Position numbers and translations under genes: made by a program. The notes beneath the pieces were generated by a model. It was not told the DNA's origin, did no database searches, and worked only from the letters and a program-made list of their open reading frames with translations. Positions 1 to 5,231 of a DNA stretch of 5,886 bases are shown here, piece after piece. The stretch lies in the NCBI GenBank assembly GCA_017881145.1, contig JADGRG010000430.1:1-5886 (forward strand). The letters are read 5' to 3'. Origin of the DNA: Sandaracinaceae bacterium. Its GTDB lineage: Bacteria; Myxococcota_A; Polyangia; Polyangiales; JAFGIB01. Each line of letters opens with the position of its first letter. Within the stretch, counting starts at the first letter, position 1.

Positions 1-2
1 CC

Positions 3-161
3 ACCGCGTTCCTACCGCCGGTGGCAGGAGTCTCCCCACTGGCTGTGGTGTCGAATCAGCAAGAACGCCTGACCTTCACCAACGACGCAATCACGCAGGA
101 CGATCCCTCGCTGCCCTTCCTCGTCACCGAGCTCTTCGTCGGCCGCCCCGGGCCCTACTGA
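3..161 (+). CDS. C-terminal end of an unrecognised protein (5' end outside window)
   Basis: The frame beginning at base 3 is open for 52 codons and ends in TGA at 159-161. About four fifths of its codons end in G or C, as expected for a real gene in this GC-rich DNA. The residue mix is ordinary: a hydrophobic start (TAFLPPVAG), a polar middle (NQQERLTFTND) and the end LFVGRPGPY. I recognise no family, motif or membrane segment in this fragment, so no function is offered. It is the only plus-strand gene supported here and converges on the exported OmpA-like gene, with 73 bases between the two stops. An overlapping minus-strand open frame (12-299) was judged a shadow because it is basic, low in complexity and runs over the 3' end of the OmpA-like gene. 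Confidence 0.6.
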   Translation, partial: TAFLPPVAGVSPLAVVSNQQERLTFTNDAITQDDPSLPFLVTELFVGRPGPY

Positions 162-201
162 AGCGACGACGCGGCAAGTCGACGCACGCCTCCCGTCTCT
201 A

Positions 202-235
202 ACGCATCTAGCCGGAACGCCTGCGACCGATGCGT
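202..235. terminator. Inverted repeat in the convergent gap, possible bidirectional terminator
   Basis: ACGCATC (202-208) and GATGCGT (229-235) are perfect 7-base inverted repeats separated by 20 bases. They lie between the converging stops, and the right arm touches the TGA of the OmpA-like gene. The position suits a bidirectional terminator, but the loop is long and neither side has a T-run, so the pairing may be chance. Confidence 0.22.
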
Positions 236-1257
236 CAGCGTGGCTTGCGCGGACGCGGAACACTGGCGACTTCGACCCACTGAGCCGGTGCTGGCTCATC
301 TAAGGCGAGGATGGTTTGCACCCGGCCAGCGTTGCCGGACTCGTCGTCCGTATCGACGAACGTGCCCGTCAGGATCGGCAGACGCAGTCCTCCGCGCTGG
401 CGGAAATACGCAGCGACTTCCTGGACACGCTCCGCAGCCTTGGGCTGCTTTGCCTGCGAGCTCGATACGCCAAGCACGTAGAGCCGAAGGCCAGGCACCC
501 CGGTGTGTGCGCGCAACGCGTCGATGACTTCTTGGTAGGCGTTCGAGAACTTGCCGCGCTGCCCGCGCGAGCTCAGCGCTTCGTCGAGGTAGATCGGTTG
601 GTGCGGCACCTCGACCTGGATCGGCGTCCATTCCACGTCGGCCCAGGTGTCGGCGGCGTTGAACACGCGCACGGAGATCTTGGCGGCGTGTGCGCAGAGC
701 GCTGGCCAGTGCAGCTCGAGCGCTTCGCCGACGCGAGCCTTCGGAAAGCTGGTGCTCGCCTGGTGAGCGACGCGTCCGTCCACGTCGTAGATCGTCAGCT
801 CGGCAAACGCGACCGCGCCCTCGGCGTGAAACCGCAGCGTGCGCGAAGTCAGATCCACGTCGGCCGGCGTCAGGTGCACTTGCAGCGGCGGGACAACCTC
901 GACGTCTGCCGCCAGCTCTTGCCGAAACTCACCGGAATTCGTCGTGCCGACGACGCGCACCTCGCAACGGTACTTACCGGGGGCCGCGCTCCAGGTGAGC
1001 GAGTGCGTCGCTCCCAGAGCCGTGCCGCCGAGCTCCTGGCTCGGGCCGGCCGCCGAATCGATCAGCACATCCACGTGCATGCGCTCGATGGGCGCCTTCG
1101 CCGTAACGATGATCTCCGGCGCCTGCCACGGCAGGTTCACCGTCCTCAAGATCGTCAGCTCGACCGCTTCCCGCTGCTCCTGTGCATGCGATGGATGAGG
1201 TACCAGCAGAAACACAGCCGAACCGACCAGCGCCCAGGAACATCGTGTGGGGAGCAT
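235..1257 (-). CDS. Exported protein with degenerate OmpA-like C-terminal domain
   Basis: This 340-residue protein starts at ATG (1255-1257) and ends in TGA (235-237). Residues 1-25 look like a Sec signal peptide: an Arg near the start, a hydrophobic stretch (WALVGSAVFLLVP) and a probable cleavage after SHA. Residues about 30-125 and 126-220 are rich in alternating hydrophobic residues and look like two beta-sandwich or Ig-like modules. Residues about 222-319 resemble an OmpA/MotB peptidoglycan-associated fold: SRGQRGKFSNAYQEVIDALR, a strand (LRLYVLG), a helix ending in VAAYFRQRGG, and the terminal strand GRVQTILAL. The usual Asp after the strand (GHTD in OmpA) is absent (GVSS here), while Arg277 may match the conserved Arg. 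It therefore probably sits in the periplasm or cell envelope, but classic peptidoglycan binding is doubtful. No Shine-Dalgarno sequence precedes the ATG. The gene lies 82 bases after the small unknown gene. The signal peptide is the firmest part; the fold assignment is inference. Confidence 0.75.
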   Translation of the reverse strand: MLPTRCSWALVGSAVFLLVPHPSHAQEQREAVELTILRTVNLPWQAPEIIVTAKAPIERMHVDVLIDSAAGPSQELGGTALGATHSLTWSAAPGKYRCEVRVVGTTNSGEFRQELAADVEVVPPLQVHLTPADVDLTSRTLRFHAEGAVAFAELTIYDVDGRVAHQASTSFPKARVGEALELHWPALCAHAAKISVRVFNAADTWADVEWTPIQVEVPHQPIYLDEALSSRGQRGKFSNAYQEVIDALRAHTGVPGLRLYVLGVSSSQAKQPKAAERVQEVAAYFRQRGGLRLPILTGTFVDTDDESGNAGRVQTILALDEPAPAQWVEVASVPRPRKPR

Positions 1258-1263
1258 GGCGGC

Positions 1264-1292
1264 ACTGTACGCCGAATGAGGTATGCGGACAA
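1264..1292 (-). promoter_or_regulatory. Putative sigma70-like promoter of the exported OmpA-like gene
   Basis: On the minus strand TTGTCC (1287-1292; 4 of 6 matches to TTGACA) is followed after exactly 17 bases by TACAGT (1264-1269; 4 of 6 to TATAAT). The -10 element ends six bases before the ATG at 1257, so transcription would begin at or next to the start codon. That fits the missing Shine-Dalgarno sequence and suggests a leaderless mRNA. Both hexamers are only partial matches, so this is tentative. Confidence 0.3.
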
Positions 1293-1339
1293 CGACGCGC
1301 CAGCGCGTGCACCAAGAGCCTACGACAGCTGCTCGCAGG

Positions 1340-1669
1340 CTAGACCGCGTCGTCGCTCGTCAGCAGCGTTTCCCCGTTGGTTTCAAGCAGATGGCTCCAC
1401 ATCTGCTCGGCGTGCTCTGGATGGTTGCGGGCCAGCTCGATCATGCCGCGACCCTCGTCGAGCGAGCCGCAAGCGATCCGCATTTCCTCTCGCCAGCGAC
1501 ACACGAGCGCTTCGCGCATCACCTCGCGTCCCAACGCAGCCAGCTCCTCGCCAACGCCTTCGACCAGCGCGAGCTGGTGCCAAGCCTCCCACGGACGTTC
1601 CCCGCTGCTGGTTTTGAGCGAGGGCAGCGCTGACACGCGTGCCGCGTCGGCGACCACGGCGTCCGTCAT
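1340..1669 (-). CDS. Small hypothetical protein, 109 residues
   Basis: I do not recognise this protein. With a start at ATG 1667-1669 it has 109 residues, no signal peptide and no membrane segment, so it is probably cytoplasmic. It looks mostly helical and is acidic at the end: GERPWEAWHQLALVEGVGEE, then a helix containing CRWREEMRIACGSLDEGRG, then HPEHAEQMWSHLLETNGE. The frame stays open upstream to an ATG at 1783, which would add 38 residues. I prefer the later start because the extra segment is basic and low in complexity (AAKPARRRKRKSG), has clearly fewer codons ending in G or C (about two thirds against four fifths), and its ATG lies in the loop region of a hairpin just after asd. Neither start has a good Shine-Dalgarno sequence. 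The gene lies between asd and the exported OmpA-like gene, on the same strand as both. Confidence 0.6.
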   Translation of the reverse strand: MTDAVVADAARVSALPSLKTSSGERPWEAWHQLALVEGVGEELAALGREVMREALVCRWREEMRIACGSLDEGRGMIELARNHPEHAEQMWSHLLETNGETLLTSDDAV

Positions 1670-1771
1670 GGCAGACGGCCATTCCGAGAGCAGCGGCCCA
1701 GAGGGGTGAGGACTTGCGCCGGACTTTCGCTTGCGCCGGCGTGCCGGTTTCGCCGCGCTCCCTGGACTACC

Positions 1772-1795
1772 GGATATCCCCATATAGGGACATCC
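1772..1795 (-). terminator. Stem-loop 14 bases after the asd stop, possible terminator
   Basis: In minus-strand RNA GGAUGUCCC can pair with GGGAUAUCC around a six-base loop (UAUAUG), giving nine continuous pairs including one G-U wobble. On the plus strand the same repeat has one mismatch (GGATATCCC against GGGACATCC), so the structure is better as minus-strand RNA, the direction of asd transcription. No U-run follows, so it is not a textbook intrinsic terminator; it could instead protect the 3' end of the asd mRNA or be a DNA-binding site. Confidence 0.4.
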
Positions 1796-1809
1796 TATCT
1801 CGGGTTCGG

Positions 1810-2928
1810 TCAGGCCTTCAAGTGCTGCCGGAGAATCCCAAGCATTCGGCGCAGCGGCTCGGCCGCGCCCCAGAGCAGTTGATCACCCACGGTGAACGCA
1901 CTCAGGTATTCAGGGCCCATGCGCAGCTTGTGAACACGGCCCACTGGCACGGTGAGGCTGCCGCTGACAGCTGCAGGCGAAAGCTCGCGGATTGTCGCCT
2001 CTTTGTCGTTAGCGACGAGCTTCACCCAGGGGTTGGCCTGGGCCAGCAGATCGAGGATCTCCGGCATGGGAAGGTCGCGCTTGAGCTTGATGGTCAGGCC
2101 CTGCGAGTGACAACGCATGGCGCCTACACGCACGCAAAGGCCGTCGACCGCGATCGCTGGCTGCTGGCCAAGGATCTTGTTGGCCTCGACGAAGCCCTTC
2201 CACTCCTCGCGTGTCTGGCCGTGCTCGACGGCCTTGTCGATCCAGGCGATCAAGCTGCCCGCCAGCGGCACGCCGAAATGCTCGCTCGGGATAGCACCGC
2301 TGCGCAGCGTCTCGGTCACGCAGGTGTCGAGCGCCAGCGCGTTCGACGCCGGATCGGCGAGCAGCGGTCGCACGGCGTCGCTGACGGCGGCCATCTGCGC
2401 GAGCAACTCACGCATATGCGCGGCCCCAGCGCCTGAAGCCGCTTGATAAGTCATGGTGCTGACCCACTCCACGAGCCCTGCCTTGAAGAGCCCGTGCATG
2501 CCCATCAGCATCAAGCTGACGGTGCAGTTCGGACCGACGTAGGTCTTGATGCCGTCGTGCAGCCCTTGCTGGATGACGCCGAGGTTGACGGGATCGAGGA
2601 TGAGCACGGCGTCGGACTCCATGCGCAGCGTGGAAGCCGCATCAATGAAGTAACCCTGGTAGCCGTTCTGACGCAGCCGACCGATCACATCCGTGGTGTA
2701 GCCGCCACCCTGGCACGAGATGAGCACGTGGTGGCGGGCCAGCGCCGCGAGGTCATAGGCGTCGTGCAAGCCATGAGCGACTCCGTCGATGGTGGGTCCT
2801 GCGCCGCCGGCAGCAGATGTCGAGTAGAACGTCGACTCGATACCCTTGAAGTCGCCGCACTCCCGCATTCGGTCCAAGAGGACCGAGCCGACCATGCCGC
2901 GCCAACCGATGAATCCGACTCTCAACAC
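1810..2928 (-). CDS. asd: Aspartate-semialdehyde dehydrogenase
   Basis: The enzyme reduces L-aspartyl-4-phosphate to L-aspartate 4-semialdehyde with NADPH, the branch point to diaminopimelate/lysine, threonine and methionine; it is a cytoplasmic dimer or tetramer. The 372-residue product aligns along its length with the E. coli-type Asd (about 367 residues). The NADP-binding loop GWRGMVGS is at 8-15. The catalytic Cys135 lies in GPNCTVSLML, Gln162 in YQAASG, Arg267 in CVRVGA and the catalytic His274 in RCHSQ, numbers that match E. coli. Other family blocks are IDAASTLRM (95-103), EEWKG (241-245), ELSPAAVSG (315-323) and the end region FTVGDQLLWGAAEPLRRML. The start is GTG at 2926-2928, chosen because AAGGAG lies five bases upstream and because MLRVGFIGW matches the E. 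coli N-terminus in length; the next codon, TTG, is a possible alternative. The gene follows the oxidoreductase by 113 bases and probably has its own leader control. All catalytic residues are present. Confidence 0.98.
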   Translation of the reverse strand: MLRVGFIGWRGMVGSVLLDRMRECGDFKGIESTFYSTSAAGGAGPTIDGVAHGLHDAYDLAALARHHVLISCQGGGYTTDVIGRLRQNGYQGYFIDAASTLRMESDAVLILDPVNLGVIQQGLHDGIKTYVGPNCTVSLMLMGMHGLFKAGLVEWVSTMTYQAASGAGAAHMRELLAQMAAVSDAVRPLLADPASNALALDTCVTETLRSGAIPSEHFGVPLAGSLIAWIDKAVEHGQTREEWKGFVEANKILGQQPAIAVDGLCVRVGAMRCHSQGLTIKLKRDLPMPEILDLLAQANPWVKLVANDKEATIRELSPAAVSGSLTVPVGRVHKLRMGPEYLSAFTVGDQLLWGAAEPLRRMLGILRQHLKA

Positions 2929-2933
2929 ACGAA

Positions 2934-2939
2934 CTCCTT
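2934..2939 (-). promoter_or_regulatory. Ribosome binding site of asd
   Basis: AAGGAG on the minus strand is followed by the five-base spacer TTCGT and the GTG start of asd. It fixes a non-ATG start. Its first three bases belong to the 3' arm of the palindrome at 2937-2950, so RNA folding could partly hide it. Confidence 0.8.
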
Positions 2940-2950
2940 CTGGCCAGAAG
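2937..2950. promoter_or_regulatory. Perfect 14-bp palindrome overlapping the asd ribosome binding site
   Basis: CTTCTGGCCAGAAG reads identically on both strands. As DNA it could be an operator for a dimeric repressor. As minus-strand RNA it could form a five-pair stem (CUUCU/AGAAG) with a GGCC loop that covers the first half of the Shine-Dalgarno sequence. One such palindrome could arise by chance somewhere in a window this size, but its placement is notable. Confidence 0.4.
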
Positions 2951-2968
2951 CGCCTCGCCGCCGCGCTT
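2948..2968 (-). promoter_or_regulatory. Second hairpin in the asd leader, competing with the palindrome
   Basis: In minus-strand RNA AAGCGC (2963-2968) can pair with GCGCUU (2948-2953) around a nine-base loop. The last three bases of its 3' arm (2948-2950) are also the first three of the palindromic hairpin at 2937-2950, so the two structures exclude each other. Forming this one would leave the asd ribosome binding site open. A regulatory switch is inference only. Confidence 0.25.
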
Positions 2969-3041
2969 TCGAGCCGATGACGCTCTCAGCGCTGCGGTGG
3001 CATCCGTTGTCGCGTTGGCTTCCCATGAAGCGCGAAATGGG

Positions 3042-3956
3042 TCAAGGCTCAGAGCCGCCCGCACTGCGTCGTGGAGCCAGTGCCTCGAGCAAGTCGAGGT
3101 CCGGACCTGCGCCGCCATCCGCGCGCAAGGCCTGGATGCAAACGTGGTCGGCGCCTGCCTGCTGGTGCTCGTCGATCCGTGCGGCAATCGCCGAGACATC
3201 ACCCCAGGCAATCAGGGCATCAACCAGCCGGTCACTTCCGCCCTGCGCGAAGTCTTCGTCGGTGAAACCGAAGTCACGCAGATTGCGCTGGTAGTTCGGC
3301 AGCCGGATGTAGACCGCTAGCTGCTTGCGAGCGAGCGTTCGGGCCTTCACCGGATCGGTCTCGTGCAGCACCATCTGCTCCGGGCAGAGCCAAGCGCTCG
3401 GCCCCAAGATCTCGCGAGCCCTGCGGGTGTGCTCCGGTGGGACCAGATAGGGATGCGCGCCACGAGCACGATCACGAGCCAACTCCAGCATCGGCTTGCG
3501 CAAGGCTCCGAGCACGATCGGGGCTTCCACCGTGGGTTCCTTCCCGAGGTAGAGCGCCTTGTCGAGCGCGTCGAGATACTCGCGCATGGCGGTCATCGGC
3601 GCTTTGTATTCGTGGCCGCGCAACTTCGTCACCAGGTGTTGGTGCGACACGCCGAGCCCGAGCACGAAGCGACCGGGCAGAAGCTCGGCCAGCGTCTTCT
3701 GCGTCGCTTTCATGGTCACCGCGTCACGCGCGTAGATATTGGCAATGCCAGTGGCGAAGACCAGCTTCTGCGTGTGCCCAGCGAGAGACGCGATCAATGC
3801 GAAGGGGTCGCGCCCCACGGCCTCGGGCGACCAGAGCGCACCGTAGCCCCAAGCTTCGAGCTTGCGCACGAAGTCCACGCACTGCCCGTGGTCGAACGCG
3901 TCGAGCCACGCCCACACCCCCACCCGCCCCAATATGATCGGCTCGCGTTCATTCAT
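3042..3956 (-). CDS. Luciferase-like (LLM class) oxidoreductase, probably F420-dependent
   Basis: This 304-residue cytoplasmic flavin-type oxidoreductase has the bacterial luciferase TIM-barrel fold. It most resembles the LLM subfamily described as probable F420-dependent oxidoreductases of the MSMEG_4141 type (TIGR03620), whose substrates are unknown. Visible blocks in order: GRVGVWAW (10-17), VRKLEAWGYGALWSPEAVGR (30-49), ATGIANIYARDAVTM (68-82), PGRFVLGLGVSH (94-105), GAHPYLVPPEHTRRARE (166-182), the family-like YIRLPNYQRNLRDFGF (216-231) and a late barrel segment GADHVCIQAL (268-277). The start is ATG 3954-3956, since GGAGG lies five bases upstream and the conserved part begins just after; an ATG at 4004 would add 16 Gly/Arg-rich residues with no family match. 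It lies 57 bases after the permease gene, so co-transcription is possible, and 113 bases before asd. FMN use instead of F420 cannot be excluded from sequence alone. Confidence 0.88.
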   Translation of the reverse strand: MNEREPIILGRVGVWAWLDAFDHGQCVDFVRKLEAWGYGALWSPEAVGRDPFALIASLAGHTQKLVFATGIANIYARDAVTMKATQKTLAELLPGRFVLGLGVSHQHLVTKLRGHEYKAPMTAMREYLDALDKALYLGKEPTVEAPIVLGALRKPMLELARDRARGAHPYLVPPEHTRRAREILGPSAWLCPEQMVLHETDPVKARTLARKQLAVYIRLPNYQRNLRDFGFTDEDFAQGGSDRLVDALIAWGDVSAIAARIDEHQQAGADHVCIQALRADGGAGPDLDLLEALAPRRSAGGSEP

Positions 3957-3961
3957 GGTCG

Positions 3962-3966
3962 CCTCC
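3962..3966 (-). promoter_or_regulatory. Ribosome binding site of the LLM oxidoreductase
   Basis: GGAGG on the minus strand lies five bases (CGACC) before the ATG at 3954-3956. It decides between this start and the longer open frame beginning at 4004. Confidence 0.8.
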
Positions 3967-4013
3967 GCGTCTCGGTTCCCACCACCACCGCGCTGCACGC
4001 GCAATCCACTGCT

Positions 4014-5231
4014 TCACTCGTAGCGCAGCGCAGCAATCGGCCGCAGCTTCGAGGCCTTGCGCGCCGGCACCACGCCGAACACCACGCCCACCAGCGCAGA
4101 GAAGCCGAAAGCCAGCGCGCAGGCCTCCGGCGAAACCGCATACGGGATGTGCATGCCCCGACTGACGAAGAATGCGCCCAGCAGACCGAGGCCTAGACCG
4201 ATCAAGCCACCCACCGAGGAGAGCATCACGGACTCGACCAGGAACTGTTGCAGGATGTCAGCGGGGCGAGCGCCTACCGCCAAACGGATGCCGATCTCGC
4301 GGGTGCGCTCGGTCACCGACACCAGCATGATGTTCATGATGCCGATGCCGCCGACCACAAGCGAGATGGCTGCAACGCCCGCGAGCAGGGAGGTGAGCAC
4401 GCCGGTGACCTTGGAGAGCAGCGCCTTCACCTCGCGCAAATCGCGCACCGCAAAGTCGTCGTCGTCGCCCGGACGAATGCGCCGACGCTGACGCATGAGC
4501 GATTGGATCTGCAGACGCGCTTCGTCGGTGCGCTCCTCGGAGACGGCAGACACCATCAGCATGCCGAGTCGATCGTTGCCCAGGAGCCGCCGCGCGAAGG
4601 TGGTGCTGGGCATGAACAAGAGATCATCCTGGTCGGTGCCAAAGGTGGAGACGCCTTTGGCTTCCAGCACGCCCACGATTTTGCAAGTCAGATGCTGCAG
4701 GCGCAGCTCCGAACCCAGGGGATTGCCGACCCCGAAGAGCTCGCGCCGCACCGTCTCGCCGATCAGGCACACCTTGGCGGCTTGTCGCTCGTCTTCTTCG
4801 TTGAGCAAGCGGCCAAGCGCAGCTCGCCAGTCACGTGTCGCATAGTGCTCGGGCGTCGTGCCGAAGAGCGAGGTCGCGCGGTTCTTCTCGGCGGCCACCG
4901 CGCGCACCGCCAGTGAGTTCGAAGCAGACACGTAGCGCACGGCGTCGCACTCACGCCGGATGGCCTCCAGGTCCGAGCGACGAAAGAGCGGCGCGCTCAG
5001 AAGTGAGGAGCCAAACGTCTGACGGGAATCACCACCAGGAACGATCACCAGCATGTTGCTGCCGAGGTTCTGAATCTCGCCGGTCACCAAGTCGGTCGCG
5101 CCCTGCCCCATGGCATGCATGATCACCACCGCGGCCACGCCGATCACGACGCCGAGCGTGGTCAGAAGCGATCGCAGCGTGTTACGAGCCAGAGCGCTAC
5201 CAGCGAGCGAGAGTGTGGTGAGCCCGTTCAT
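4014..5231 (-). CDS. MacB-type ABC transporter permease
   Basis: This 405-residue inner-membrane permease has the MacB/FtsX layout. TM1 lies at about 20-45 (RSLLTTLGVVIGVAAVVIM), with the family motif GVVIGVAAVV and then MGQGA. A periplasmic MacB core domain follows at about 46-265 (LGSNMLVIVPGG at 57-67; GETVRRELFG and NPLG near 158-173). TM2 is at about 278-303, then the cytoplasmic motif ERTREIGIRLAVGA (308-321); TM3 is at about 333-357 and TM4 at about 370-391. The end VPARKASKLRPIAALRYE is typical of the family. MacB-type transporters work as dimers with an ATPase and often a membrane-fusion protein, using ATP to drive substrates from the periplasm or inner membrane outward; the substrate here is unknown. 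The start ATG (5229-5231) overlaps the ATPase stop as ATGA, implying translational coupling, and no separate Shine-Dalgarno is well placed. The frame stays open further upstream, but that part merely overlaps the ATPase gene. Confidence 0.95.
   Translation of the reverse strand: MNGLTTLSLAGSALARNTLRSLLTTLGVVIGVAAVVIMHAMGQGATDLVTGEIQNLGSNMLVIVPGGDSRQTFGSSLLSAPLFRRSDLEAIRRECDAVRYVSASNSLAVRAVAAEKNRATSLFGTTPEHYATRDWRAALGRLLNEEDERQAAKVCLIGETVRRELFGVGNPLGSELRLQHLTCKIVGVLEAKGVSTFGTDQDDLLFMPSTTFARRLLGNDRLGMLMVSAVSEERTDEARLQIQSLMRQRRRIRPGDDDDFAVRDLREVKALLSKVTGVLTSLLAGVAAISLVVGGIGIMNIMLVSVTERTREIGIRLAVGARPADILQQFLVESVMLSSVGGLIGLGLGLLGAFFVSRGMHIPYAVSPEACALAFGFSALVGVVFGVVPARKASKLRPIAALRYE

Noticed and set aside
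12..299. Minus-strand frame of 95 codons overlapping the left-edge gene
   Set aside because: It overlaps the 3' end of the OmpA-like gene on the same strand in another frame, has no recognisable motif, and competes with a plus-strand frame that has better codon bias.
1295..1308. Short inverted repeat ACGCG-CCAG-CGCGT after the small hypothetical gene
   Set aside because: Only five pairs with a four-base loop, no T-run and made wholly of G/C-rich sequence; too likely by chance to call a terminator.
316..1617. Plus-strand open frame of 433 codons antisense to the OmpA-like gene
   Set aside because: It is Arg/His/Ala-rich with no recognisable domain, while the opposite strand has a signal peptide and ordered modules. 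It also runs through the gap and into the next gene. Long antisense frames are expected in GC-rich DNA.
2922..3026. Small 34-codon leader frame (ATG at 3026) whose TGA overlaps the asd start by seven bases
   Set aside because: The overlap would suit translational coupling, but no Shine-Dalgarno sequence precedes its ATG, the peptide is not rich in lysine or threonine as an attenuator peptide would be, and it begins inside a weak hairpin (3018-3031). Probably chance.
3018..3031. Hairpin GCTTC-CCAT-GAAGC just after the oxidoreductase stop
   Set aside because: Five pairs without a T-run; too weak to call a terminator between the oxidoreductase and asd.
2443..3294. Plus-strand open frame of 283 codons antisense to asd and the oxidoreductase
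   Set aside because: The minus strand carries two clear enzymes with catalytic motifs here. The plus-strand translation is compositionally odd and crosses the intergenic gap.
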